Part shown: positions 7,667 to 15,519 of the stretch, in pieces
Layout of the letters: every line of letters begins with the position of its first letter
How positions within the stretch are numbered: the stretch's first letter is position 1
Assembly: GCA_903923345.1 (NCBI GenBank)
Contig: CAIXXI010000123.1
Span: 1 to 27,847 of the forward strand
DNA from: an uncultured Burkholderiales bacterium
GTDB lineage: Bacteria; Pseudomonadota; Gammaproteobacteria; Burkholderiales; Burkholderiaceae_E
DNA length: 27,847 nt
Direction: 5' to 3'
The notes under the pieces: model-generated
What the model saw: only the letters and a program-made list of their open reading frames with translations
Database searches by the model: none
Told to the model about the DNA's origin: nothing
Translations under genes and position numbers: made by a program

Positions 7667-7984
7667 TCAGGGCGCAGAGCCCCAGGGCGCGGCCATCATC
7701 AGCTTGTTCTCCTGAGACAACAACAGCGGCCGCAACTTGGCTGCAAAGGCCATGAATTCGGCGTCGCCGTAGACCCCGGCCCAGAAGGCGCGGCGATCGG
7801 CGTCGTCGTTGAATTTCCAGATGTGGATCAGCTGATTCAGTGCGCCGATATCGCCGGTGAAATAGCCCACCAGGCGCTGCGGATGCTTGCCCAGCGCAGG
7901 CCAACCCTGGCTTTTGTAGAGCTCGGTCACCTCGGACATCTTGCCGACGATGACGGTATAGGTGCGCATTTCGTAGATCGCCAT
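7667..7984 (-). CDS. NIPSNAP family protein
   Basis: A 105-residue single-domain protein of the NIPSNAP family (dimeric alpha-beta barrel fold). It opens with IYEMRTYTVIVGK and carries the family's GYFTGDIGALNQLIHIWKF segment. Its biochemical role in bacteria is unclear; relatives are often found in catabolic gene clusters, and a small binding or enzymatic role is possible. The ATG at 7984 follows a GGGGGA purine run by about 4 nt. The frame is open upstream to 8329, but that part is antisense to the phosphatase gene and is not NIPSNAP-like. It diverges from the histidine phosphatase across 79 bp and appears to be monocistronic. Confidence 0.85.
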   Translation of the reverse strand: MAIYEMRTYTVIVGKMSEVTELYKSQGWPALGKHPQRLVGYFTGDIGALNQLIHIWKFNDDADRRAFWAGVYGDAEFMAFAAKLRPLLLSQENKLMMAAPWGSAP

Positions 7985-8063
7985 TTCAGTCCCCCTGTCG
8001 TATGGATTTGGCGGGATTGAGTGTAGCCTTCGGCGCACGCCCCTGGACACCCCGGAGACCACA

Positions 8064-8678
8064 ATGACCCTGATGCTGATTCGCCACGGAGAAACCGAGC
8101 TCAATGCAACGCGGGTCCTGCAGTTTCCGGACACCCCGCTCGGTGTGCGCGGCCGGCAGCAGGCGCTGGCGGTGGCCCAACGATTTGCCGCCAACCCACC
8201 GCGGGCGATCGTCAGCAGCGACATGGCGCGCGCCCGCCAGACGGCCGAAGCGATCGCGGCTGCAACCGGGCTGAGCGTGCTTGAGTCGCCCTTGCTGGGC
8301 GAGCGCAATTTCGGCGACCTGCGCGGCAAGCGCTTCGATGACCTGCCCTATGACCCCATCCATGACGACCGGGGTCCGCCTAATGGCGAATCCATGGCGC
8401 AGTTCCGGGCCCGCATCGCACAGGCCTATGCCTGGCTGATGCAGATGCGCGCTCAAGTCGGCGGAGACCTGGCGGTCGTCTCGCACGGCCTGTTCATCCG
8501 CGAGTTTCTCGCCGGTCACGCCCATATCCCGCAGGGCATTCAGATCCCCGAGCGGCTCGACAACACCTCGGTGTCGGTGCTGCTCGCCGAGCCGCCGCAC
8601 ACGGTTCAGCTGATGGCCTGCAGCCGCCATCTGCAGGGCGAGGCGCAAGACGACGGCAAGGGCGTGGTCGGCGTCTGA
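8064..8678 (+). CDS. Histidine phosphatase family protein (phosphoglycerate mutase-like)
   Basis: A 204-residue branch-1 histidine phosphatase. The phospho-accepting His8 sits in the N-terminal LIRHGETELN motif. Other active-site elements are Arg56 in SSDMARARQTA, Glu80 in LLGERNFGDLRG and the second His141 in VVSHGLFIREF. These enzymes transfer or remove phosphate from small molecules; the short length and lack of mutase insertions favour a broad-specificity phosphatase over a glycolytic mutase. GGAG lies 6 nt before the ATG at 8064. The gene stands alone on its strand. It converges on the acyl-CoA ligase with stop codons 8 bp apart, both inside the short palindrome TGAGCCTCGGCTCA (8676-8689). 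Confidence 0.92.
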   Translation: MTLMLIRHGETELNATRVLQFPDTPLGVRGRQQALAVAQRFAANPPRAIVSSDMARARQTAEAIAAATGLSVLESPLLGERNFGDLRGKRFDDLPYDPIHDDRGPPNGESMAQFRARIAQAYAWLMQMRAQVGGDLAVVSHGLFIREFLAGHAHIPQGIQIPERLDNTSVSVLLAEPPHTVQLMACSRHLQGEAQDDGKGVVGV

Positions 8679-8686
8679 GCCTCGGC

Positions 8687-10246
8687 TCACGCCACATTGC
8701 GTGAGCGTCCTGCCCAGAAGGGCTCTCGCAGCGTCGTCTTGAGCACCTTGCCTGCCCCCGACAAGGGCAATGCCTCGACGAAGTCGACACTGCGTGGGCA
8801 CTTGTAGCCGGCAATCAGCGCCTTGCAGTGGGCGATCAGCGCCTCGGCATCACCCGCCTGGCCGGGCTTGAGCACGACCACCGCATGCACCGACTCGCCC
8901 CATTGCTCGCTCGGAATCCCGATCACCGCACAGGCGGCGACCGAGGCATGCTGCGCCAGTGCGTTTTCGACTTCGGCTGAGTAGATGTTCTCGCCGCCGC
9001 TGATGATCATGTCCTTGAGTCGATCGGCGATGAAGATGAAGCCGTCTTCGTCCATCCAGGCGCCGTCGCCGGTGTGCATCCAGCCGCCGCGCAGCGCGGC
9101 CTCGGTTTGCTCGGGCTTGTTCCAGTAGCCCTGCATCACGTTCGGTCCACGCACCACCACTTCGCCGACCGTCCCGCGCGGCACTTCCTGGTCATTCGCA
9201 TCAACGATCCGGACCTCCATCAGATGGCCAGCCCGGCCGGCTGCACGCAACTTGCCTGATTTGCGCCCTTCGGGCGTGTGGGTCCAGGCCGGGTTGAGCG
9301 TGGCCAGCGGGGAGAGTTCGGTCATGCCGTAGGCCTGTACGAAGCCCACGCCCGGCAGTGCAGCCATGGCCCGCTCGAGCACCGCTTCGGAGATCGGCGA
9401 GGCGCCATACGCAATCGTGTGCAGCGCGCTCAGGTCACGGGGCTGCTTCATGGCGGGATGGTCGACCAGCATCTGGATCATGGTCGGTACCAGCAGCACA
9501 TGGGTGACCCGGTCCCGGGCCATGGTGTCGAGCACGGCTTCCGGGTTGAACGCAGGCACGATCGAATGGGTGTTGCCCTCGATCCAGTGCGGCATGGCCA
9601 CCCCCATGTCGGCCAGGTGGAACATCGGCGCGGCATGCATGTAGGTGCCACCGGGCGTGGCCAGCCCGTCAGAACGCATCGCAATGCCCGAGCTCATCAG
9701 GTTGGTGTGGCTGAGCATCACCCCCTTCGGAAAACCGGTGGTGCCGCCGGTGTAGAAGATGCCGGCCAGGTCGTCCCCCCGACGCACGGCGTCGGGCACC
9801 GGCGCGTTGGCGGCGATCAGTGCCTCATAGTCCAGCGTGCCCTCGGGCGCCTGTTCATCGCCGCAATAGATCACCTGCTTGATCGTGGTCGCATCGCGGC
9901 GCAAGCCGTCGATCATCCCGCGAAAGGTCTCATCGACCAGGATGATCGTCGAGCCTGAATCATTGAGCGAGTAGACGATCTCGGCCGCCGACCAGCGGAT
10001 GTTGCAGGGGTTGAGCACACCGCCCGCCCATGGAATCGCCATCTGGTATTCCAGATATCGGTCTGAATTGAGCGACAGCATCGCGACCCGATCGCCGGTG
10101 CGCAGGCCCAGCGACTGCAGTGCGCCGGCCAGTCGGGCGATGCGATCGATCAGTTCGCGAAAGCTTCGGCTGCGGGTACCGAAGCGAACGGCGGTGCGGT
10201 CTGGATGCTGCTGTACGACGCGATGCAGCGCCTGTGTCAGGTACAT
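8687..10246 (-). CDS. Acyl-CoA ligase (AMP-binding, long/medium-chain fatty acid or aryl acid type)
   Basis: A 519-residue adenylate-forming ligase that activates a carboxylic acid with ATP to an acyl-adenylate and then to its CoA thioester. The phosphate-binding loop YTGGTTGFPKGV is at 165-176, followed by the conserved YGMTELSP block, HTGDGAWMDEDGF and DRLKDMIISGGENIYS. The C-terminal catalytic lysine is Lys500 in SGAGKVLK. Length is standard. The ATG at 10246 is preceded by AGGAGA about 6 nt upstream. It is the last gene of a minus-strand operon: TfdA-like dioxygenase, hotdog thioesterase, then this ligase 32 bp later. A ligase and a thioesterase acting on one acid suggest catabolism of a hydroxylated or ether-cleaved carboxylate. 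The exact acid is not evident. Confidence 0.93.
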   Translation of the reverse strand: MYLTQALHRVVQQHPDRTAVRFGTRSRSFRELIDRIARLAGALQSLGLRTGDRVAMLSLNSDRYLEYQMAIPWAGGVLNPCNIRWSAAEIVYSLNDSGSTIILVDETFRGMIDGLRRDATTIKQVIYCGDEQAPEGTLDYEALIAANAPVPDAVRRGDDLAGIFYTGGTTGFPKGVMLSHTNLMSSGIAMRSDGLATPGGTYMHAAPMFHLADMGVAMPHWIEGNTHSIVPAFNPEAVLDTMARDRVTHVLLVPTMIQMLVDHPAMKQPRDLSALHTIAYGASPISEAVLERAMAALPGVGFVQAYGMTELSPLATLNPAWTHTPEGRKSGKLRAAGRAGHLMEVRIVDANDQEVPRGTVGEVVVRGPNVMQGYWNKPEQTEAALRGGWMHTGDGAWMDEDGFIFIADRLKDMIISGGENIYSAEVENALAQHASVAACAVIGIPSEQWGESVHAVVVLKPGQAGDAEALIAHCKALIAGYKCPRSVDFVEALPLSGAGKVLKTTLREPFWAGRSRNVA

Positions 10247-10278
10247 GCGGATCTCCTCGGAAATAGGTCAGATGTTCA

Positions 10279-10728
10279 TCAACTGTAGAGGGTCGGCCTT
10301 GGTTCATCCCAGCATTGCGCGACGACTTCCTGCGGCCAGGGCGTGGCACGCCGTGAGGCCCGATCGATGCAGGCATGGATCACCTTGCCACGACCCACCA
10401 GCACCGGCGCATCCTGCCCGCGTGGCTGCATGTCCCACATCTCCACCGCATGTTCCATGCTGGCACGCCCCACTCTCACCACGGTGATGCGGCACATCAC
10501 TTCTCCCGGCGGTTTCACCTCGGCAAGAAAATCGTATTCGCTGCGCACCATGGCTGCGACAAAGGCCGTGCTGCGATCGCGCAGGCCCATCGGCCGATAC
10601 CACGCTTGAAACGTGCGGTTGATGAAGGCGAAGTAGCGTGCGTTGTTGACGTGGTCGGAATAACGGTCTTCGGGCAGATCGTTCGCGTCGACCGCGATGC
10701 GCAACTCCAGGCTGTTGAGCGGGGCCAT
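10279..10728 (-). CDS. Acyl-CoA thioesterase, hotdog fold (4HBT-like)
   Basis: A 149-residue hotdog-fold thioesterase that hydrolyses acyl-CoA to acid and CoA. The signature is YSDHVNNARYFAFINRTFQAW (23-43), corresponding to the usual 'D..gHVNN..Y...fE' motif of the YbgC/4HBT group. Asp25 is the probable catalytic residue, and the usual Gly before His is replaced by Asp25 itself. The ATG at 10728 is chosen because the family N-terminus follows directly. The frame is open to 11034, but only as a shadow inside the dioxygenase. It begins 4 bp after the dioxygenase stop with no good ribosome site, implying translational coupling. Acyl chain preference is unknown. Confidence 0.85.
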   Translation of the reverse strand: MAPLNSLELRIAVDANDLPEDRYSDHVNNARYFAFINRTFQAWYRPMGLRDRSTAFVAAMVRSEYDFLAEVKPPGEVMCRITVVRVGRASMEHAVEMWDMQPRGQDAPVLVGRGKVIHACIDRASRRATPWPQEVVAQCWDEPRPTLYS

Positions 10729-10732
10729 GGCG

Positions 10733-11635
10733 TCAGGCCGCAATGCCAGCTGCCCGCAGCTCGGCCTCGAAGACATCGGGCTGGTCGGAGGTGGTGGCGC
10801 GCTGCATGTCGCGGGGCCAACGGGTGTCGTCAAAGGCGGTGCCGCGATGCATCGTGCAACGGTTGTCCCACAGCACCAGGTCGCGCACGCGCCAGCGATG
10901 CAGGTAGGTGAAGCGCCGTTCGGTGGCATGGGCCATGAGCTGTGCGAGCAATGCGTCGGCCTGTGCATCATCCATGCCGCTGATCCGGCCGATATGTGAG
11001 GCCAGATACAGGCTGCGTCGCCCCGATTGCGCAATCGTGCGCACCAGCGGCCGGGCTACCGGCGCCCAGGCCGTGCGTTCCTGCTCGGAGAAATCGCTGA
11101 AACCCAGGCGCCGGCGTGAATACAGCAGCGAGTGCTCGGCGATCAGCCCATCTACCCGCGCTTTCAGCTCGGTGGGCAGTGCATCAAAGGCTGCCCTCAG
11201 GTCGGCAAATTCGGTGTGTCCGCCAATGGGCGCGACAGACCGGCAATACAGCATCGAGGTGAAGCCGGTGGGCTGCTTGAAGGAACTGTCGGTGTGCCAC
11301 AGCCGATTGCCCAGCTGAAAGAGCCGCAGCCGATAGTCCTTGCCCCACACCTCGCCCTCGGCGGTCATGTTGGCGATGTCGGCGATTTCTTCGCGCACCC
11401 GCAGCTTCTGTCCAGGCATCAGCGCCGCCACGGTGCGCTCATGCGGCCCGAAGATCCGGGCAAATGCCAGATGCTGCTCGACGGTCAGCGTCTGCTCCGG
11501 AAAGATCAGCACCGCGTACTCAGTGAAGGCATCGCGCACTTCGCGCTCGGTCTGCGCGTCCAGCGCGCGCGTGAGGTCGATGTCGCCGACTTCGGCGGCA
11601 AAGCCATCGGTCATGGGCGAGACGGTGATCGGCAT
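10733..11635 (-). CDS. TfdA-like Fe(II)/2-oxoglutarate-dependent dioxygenase
   Basis: A 300-residue dioxygenase close in layout to TfdA, the enzyme that cleaves 2,4-dichlorophenoxyacetate through hydroxylation of its side chain. Iron ligands are His114 and Asp116 in LWHTDSSFK and His263 in LWDNRCTMHRGT. These nearly match TfdA numbering (113/115/262). The 2-oxoglutarate carboxylate is probably bound by an arginine in RWPRDMQRATT (Arg275 or Arg279). An N-terminal FTEYAVLIFPEQTLT segment is typical. AGGAGA lies 5 nt before the ATG at 11635. It leads an operon with a thioesterase and an acyl-CoA ligase. Related enzymes also act on pyrethroid, phenoxypropionate, taurine-like and other acids, so the herbicide substrate should not be assumed. 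Confidence 0.9.
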   Translation of the reverse strand: MPITVSPMTDGFAAEVGDIDLTRALDAQTEREVRDAFTEYAVLIFPEQTLTVEQHLAFARIFGPHERTVAALMPGQKLRVREEIADIANMTAEGEVWGKDYRLRLFQLGNRLWHTDSSFKQPTGFTSMLYCRSVAPIGGHTEFADLRAAFDALPTELKARVDGLIAEHSLLYSRRRLGFSDFSEQERTAWAPVARPLVRTIAQSGRRSLYLASHIGRISGMDDAQADALLAQLMAHATERRFTYLHRWRVRDLVLWDNRCTMHRGTAFDDTRWPRDMQRATTSDQPDVFEAELRAAGIAA

Positions 11636-11850
11636 GATGTCTCCTCGGCTGCGCCGAAACTCGAAGGGTTCGGGCGCTGGGTATTGAACAGCCAGCTTAT
11701 CGCGATCGAGCCGGTCTGCGCCGGTTTCGTCTCAATTGCTGAGCGCCGGGCAGCCGATCAGGCCCTCTTTGATACCGCCGCGCTTTTCGACTAAGGTCTG
11801 CCGATTCAGGATGCGCATCACCGCGCATCGCATGCCGAGACACTGCCTCC
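11636..11850. other. Divergent intergenic region
   Basis: A 215-bp gap between the TfdA-like dioxygenase (minus) and the quinone oxidoreductase (plus). It contains an imperfect hairpin, GCGCCGAA against TTCGGGCGC (11651-11677, one bulged G), in what would be the dioxygenase leader. It also contains the short palindrome ATCGCGAT near 11700-11707. No convincing promoter pair and no gene were found. Confidence 0.4.
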
Positions 11851-12834
11851 ATGAAAACCCCTTGCATTCGTATCACCCGATTCGGGCCACCCGACGTGCT
11901 TCAGGCCGGTGAGGTCGACATCGCCGCACCTGCAGCCGGCGAGGCACTGGTGCGGCAGACCGGCATCGGCGTGAACTTTGTCGACGTCTACCACCGCATC
12001 GGCCAGCTGCATGGCGACGGGCCCGAGCCGCCCTTCATCCCGGGCGTCCAGGCCAACGGGGTGGTCGAGTCGCTTGGGCCCGGGGTCTCGCACCTCGCGG
12101 TGGGCGATCGCGTCGCCTACGCCAATATCGGGATCGGCAGTTACGTGGGCCACCGGGTTTTACCGGCGCATCGGCTGGTGAAGATTCCGGATGCCCTGGA
12201 CGATGCGATCGTTGCGGCCTCCTACCTGCGCGGGCTGACCTGCCACTACCTGCTCAAGCGGCTGTACCGCGTCCAGCCCGGTGACACGGTCCTGATTCAT
12301 GCAGCCGCAGGCGGTGTCGGGCAACTGATGGTGCAGTGGGCCAAACGCCTGGGTGCCACGGTGATCGGCACGGTCAGCACCGAGGCCAAGGCCGATTTCG
12401 TGAAGTCACTGGGCTGCGATCACCCGATCGTCTATTCCACAGTCAATTTCGTCGACGAGGTGATGCGCATCACCGACGGTCAGGGCGTTCCAGTGGTCTA
12501 CGACTCGGTGGGCGCAGACACCTTCATGGGATCACTCGACTGCCTGCAGCCGATGGGCATTGCGATCAACTACGGCACTGCCTCGGGGCAGGTGCCACCG
12601 TTTCCGCTTCAGCGCCTGCACAGCAAGTCGCTGTCGGTATGCCGTCCGACGCTTCGCACCTGGATTGCGAAGCAGTCTGACCTCGAAATCGCGTCCAGCG
12701 AGGTGTTCGATCTGCTTGCTGACGGATCGCTTCGCATCGACATCGCGGCCCGACTGCCCCTGCACGAAGCCGCTCAGGCGCATCGTCTGATTGAAAGCCG
12801 CACGATGAGCGGTGCGGTGCTGCTTGAACCCTGA
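11851..12834 (+). CDS. Quinone oxidoreductase, zinc-independent MDR family (QorA-like)
   Basis: A 327-residue medium-chain dehydrogenase/reductase of the quinone oxidoreductase branch, which reduces quinones or enones with NADPH. It shows GVNFVDVYHRIG (40-51), the family form of the substrate-pocket motif, and the nucleotide-binding AAAGGVG (151-157). No zinc-binding cysteine or histidine cluster is present, as expected for this branch. It starts at ATG 11851 with only a weak purine stretch upstream. A Bug binding-protein gene follows after 13 bp; that gene's ribosome site overlaps the TGA of this one, so they are co-transcribed. It may detoxify quinone or unsaturated intermediates, but the physiological substrate is unknown. 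Confidence 0.92.
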   Translation: MKTPCIRITRFGPPDVLQAGEVDIAAPAAGEALVRQTGIGVNFVDVYHRIGQLHGDGPEPPFIPGVQANGVVESLGPGVSHLAVGDRVAYANIGIGSYVGHRVLPAHRLVKIPDALDDAIVAASYLRGLTCHYLLKRLYRVQPGDTVLIHAAAGGVGQLMVQWAKRLGATVIGTVSTEAKADFVKSLGCDHPIVYSTVNFVDEVMRITDGQGVPVVYDSVGADTFMGSLDCLQPMGIAINYGTASGQVPPFPLQRLHSKSLSVCRPTLRTWIAKQSDLEIASSEVFDLLADGSLRIDIAARLPLHEAAQAHRLIESRTMSGAVLLEP

Positions 12835-12847
12835 GGAGACACTCGAC

Positions 12848-13846
12848 ATGACCCATGCACTTCAACTGCGGCGCCGGCAACTGCTGGGCGCAGCCACCGG
12901 CCTCTCGATCGCAGGCGTGCTGTCGCGCCCGGTGAGCGCCCAGACCACGACCTGGCCGGACAAGCCGGTGCGCATCATCCTGGGCTATCCACCCGGCGGT
13001 GCCGCCGACGGTGCGGCCCGCCCGCTCGAGCCCCGCATGCAGGCTGCGCTCGGCCAGCCCCTGGTCTTCGACTACAAGCCCGGCGCCGGCGCCACCCTGG
13101 CCGCGGGCCTTGCGGCCAAGGCTGCGCCGGACGGCTACACCCTGCACTTCACCGACGCCGGTCCGATGACCATCCTGCCCAACGGAAAGAAGCAGGCCTA
13201 TGACCCCTTCGAGAGCTTCACGCCGATCGGCATGGTCTGCGCGGGTGGCACGCTCCTGGTGGCTCATCCCTCAGTGCCGGCGCGCAACCTGACCGAACTG
13301 ATCGCGCTGGCTCGCGCCAATCCCGGCTCGCTGGCGTATGGCACGTCGGGCGTCGGCGGGGCAGGGCATCTGGCTGCAGAGCAACTCGAATCCATCACCG
13401 GCATCCGGATGAACCATGTGCCCTACAAGGGCGGCAGCCAGGCGGTGGCCGACCTGGTCGGCGGGCAGGTGCCTCTGCTGTTCTCATCGATGGCCACCGC
13501 GATTCCCTTCGTGCAATCGGGCAAGATCCGCGCGCTGGCGGTGACCTCCGACAAGCGAGCCTCGGCCTTGCCGGATGTGCCGACGATTGCCGAACAGGGA
13601 TTCCCCGGATTTGAAGCCAGCGTGTGGTTCGCACTGGTCGGACCAGCCAGGCTGCCCGCCGAAATCGTGGCCAAGGCCAATGCGGCGATGAATTCGGCGC
13701 TGGCCGAAAAGGGCGTCCAGGACGCGATTCGCAAGCAGGGCTATGAGCCCCTGCCGGGCACGCCAGCCGATCTGGCGCGTTCGATCCGCTCCGATTACGA
13801 GAAGTGGGGCCGCCTCATCCGTGATCGCAAGATCAGCTTTGAATAA
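12848..13846 (+). CDS. Bug family periplasmic binding protein with Tat-like signal
   Basis: A 332-residue Bug/TctC-family solute receptor. The leader contains RRRQLLGAATGL (about 8-19) and a cleavage region near SRPVSAQ. The paired arginines with hydrophobic followers fit a twin-arginine export signal, although Sec export is possible. The mature domain starts WPDKPVRIILGYPPGGAADG and contains PDGYTLHF, NHVPYKGGSQAVADLVGG and LPDVPTIAEQGFPG. The ATG at 12848 is chosen over an upstream in-frame codon (12812) because AGGAG overlaps the preceding TGA at a workable distance and the leader then has normal length. It sits between the quinone oxidoreductase and the DUF3830 gene, with no TctA/TctB genes. 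The ligand is unknown. Confidence 0.92.
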   Translation: MTHALQLRRRQLLGAATGLSIAGVLSRPVSAQTTTWPDKPVRIILGYPPGGAADGAARPLEPRMQAALGQPLVFDYKPGAGATLAAGLAAKAAPDGYTLHFTDAGPMTILPNGKKQAYDPFESFTPIGMVCAGGTLLVAHPSVPARNLTELIALARANPGSLAYGTSGVGGAGHLAAEQLESITGIRMNHVPYKGGSQAVADLVGGQVPLLFSSMATAIPFVQSGKIRALAVTSDKRASALPDVPTIAEQGFPGFEASVWFALVGPARLPAEIVAKANAAMNSALAEKGVQDAIRKQGYEPLPGTPADLARSIRSDYEKWGRLIRDRKISFE

Positions 13847-13878
13847 ACCCGATCCGATTTGAGAAAAGGAGTTTTCTG

Positions 13879-14295
13879 ATGGCCCGTCTTCGCCTCACGA
13901 TTGCCGGACAGACATTTGTTGCCGAAACCCATCCCGACGCCCCGCAGACCGTGGCGGCGTTCCTGAAGCTGCTGCCCTATCGTCAGAAGGCGATCCATGT
14001 GCGCTGGAGTGGAGAGGCGATGTGGGTGCCGCTGGGTGAATTCAAGCTCGGCGTGGAGTTCGAGAACCACACCAGCCACCCCTCGGTGGGCGACATCCTG
14101 TTTTATCCGGGCGGATACAGCGAGACCGAGATCCTGATCGCCTACGGCTCGTGCAGCTTCGCTTCGAAGATGGGGCAGCTCGCCGGCAATCATTTCCTGA
14201 CGGTCGTCGAAGGCCGCGAGCGGCTGCGCGCAGTGGGCGTCAAAACCTTGTGGGAAGGCGCCCAGGACGTGCTGTTCGAGCTGATCGAGGGCTGA
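13879..14295 (+). CDS. DUF3830 family protein (cyclophilin-like fold)
   Basis: A 138-residue protein recognised as DUF3830, a family with a cyclophilin-like beta-barrel and no established activity. Characteristic segments are MARLRLTIAG, FLKLLPYRQKAIHVRWSGEAMW (split over about 28-49) and VGDILFYPGGYSETEILIAYG. The last of these resembles the 'GDi.yyPpg..i.ify' core of cyclophilin-like proteins. There is no signal peptide. A textbook AAGGAG (13866-13871) lies 7 nt before the ATG, so it should be well translated. It follows the Bug gene by 32 bp as the last gene of the unit. Its stop is one base from the stop of the converging amidase. By association it may bind or process the ligand taken up by the Bug system; this is inference. 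Confidence 0.8.
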   Translation: MARLRLTIAGQTFVAETHPDAPQTVAAFLKLLPYRQKAIHVRWSGEAMWVPLGEFKLGVEFENHTSHPSVGDILFYPGGYSETEILIAYGSCSFASKMGQLAGNHFLTVVEGRERLRAVGVKTLWEGAQDVLFELIEG

Positions 14296-14296
14296 T

Positions 14297-15490
14297 CTAA
14301 GCGCCCTGCGCGGCCCCGATGCGCTGCGCCAGCGCGACCAGGGAGCGGTCGCTGCCGGCCGGCCCGAGCAACGAGATGCCCAGCGGTGCGCCCAGGCGCG
14401 TCGTCAGGGGCATCGACACCTGCGCAAAGCCCGACAGCCCGGCGATGCACAACAGCCGGATCGCGTTATTGCGATAGGTGTCGAGCTGCGATTCATCGTC
14501 GCTCAGCAGCGGTGCGATATCGGGCATGGTCGGCAACACCATCACGCCGTCATGGCCGAGCAGCCCGGCCAGATGGGCGCGAAACCGCTGCCGAAATGCC
14601 ACCGCCTGCTCATACTGGGCATCGCTGACCTGACTCGACCAGGCGAAGCGCTCGGCCACGCCCGGCCCCAGCGGCGGGGCGTCGCGCTCGATGAAGTGTC
14701 CGTCGACCTGCCAGGCCTCGTGGCCCTGGAGGTAGCGGAAATTCCAGTACATCGGCTCGAACCCGTCCAGTGCCACGGCACAGTCGGCTGGTGTGCCGAG
14801 TGCGGAACGGATGCGGGCCATCGCGGGCTGATGCGCCTCTCGAACCACCGCATCCAGCAGATCCCAGGCGTCGGTGGGCATCAGCAGCCGCACGGCCTGC
14901 GGCAGCGGCGTGGCATCCGCCCCGAGCATGACGTCGGCGGTGCGGGCAAAGGTGTTCACGTCGCGGGCGAAAAAGCCGCAGGTGTCCAGGCTCGGAGCCA
15001 GGGGATGGGCATCGCTGAGGTCGATGCGCCCATGGCTGGGTCGGATGCCATACAGGCCGCAGTGGCTGGCAGGGCCTCTTACCGAGCCACCGGTGTCGCT
15101 GCCCAGCGCGATGTCGCACAGCCGGTTACTCACGGCTGCGGCCGAGCCGCTCGAAGAGCCGCCGGGGATCCGGTCGGGCGCACCGCCATTGCGGGGCGTG
15201 CCGAAGTGCGCATTGCGCCCATTGAGGCTGAAGGCCAGTTCGTCGGTGTGGGTCTTGCCGACGAACTGGGCGCCGGCATCGAGCAGCCGCTGAACCGCGG
15301 GCGCGGTGCGCGACTTGATGCCAGAGCGCGCCAGAACCAGCGGGTTACCGGCACCGGTCGGGTAGCCCGCCACATCGAAGAGGTCCTTGACGGCGAAGCT
15401 CAGGCCGGCAAGCGGCCCGGTGTGAGCGCCCGGCACCGGGACCGCCGGATAGGGCATGAACGCGTGTGCGGGATCCTGGAGCAGCAGCAT
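14297..15490 (-). CDS. Amidase-signature family hydrolase
   Basis: A 397-residue amidase, shorter than the usual 450-500 and shorter than the other amidase in this window. The triad is intact: Lys35 in SFAVKDLFDV, Ser112 in PGGSSSGSAAAV and Ser136 in SDTGGSVRGPA, with 24 residues between the two serines. The short N-terminus before Lys35 and the AVKDLFDVAGYPT wording resemble AtzF/indoleacetamide-type members. The ATG at 15490 follows GAGG, and the gene lies 29 bp after the racemase. It is the last gene of the long minus-strand ureide cluster, so it may hydrolyse a downstream amide such as oxamate or a carbamoyl compound. The substrate is inferred only. Confidence 0.9.
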   Translation of the reverse strand: MLLLQDPAHAFMPYPAVPVPGAHTGPLAGLSFAVKDLFDVAGYPTGAGNPLVLARSGIKSRTAPAVQRLLDAGAQFVGKTHTDELAFSLNGRNAHFGTPRNGGAPDRIPGGSSSGSAAAVSNRLCDIALGSDTGGSVRGPASHCGLYGIRPSHGRIDLSDAHPLAPSLDTCGFFARDVNTFARTADVMLGADATPLPQAVRLLMPTDAWDLLDAVVREAHQPAMARIRSALGTPADCAVALDGFEPMYWNFRYLQGHEAWQVDGHFIERDAPPLGPGVAERFAWSSQVSDAQYEQAVAFRQRFRAHLAGLLGHDGVMVLPTMPDIAPLLSDDESQLDTYRNNAIRLLCIAGLSGFAQVSMPLTTRLGAPLGISLLGPAGSDRSLVALAQRIGAAQGA

Positions 15491-15519
15491 CGAAACCTCG
15501 GTCTGGAAAGGAAGCGGCC

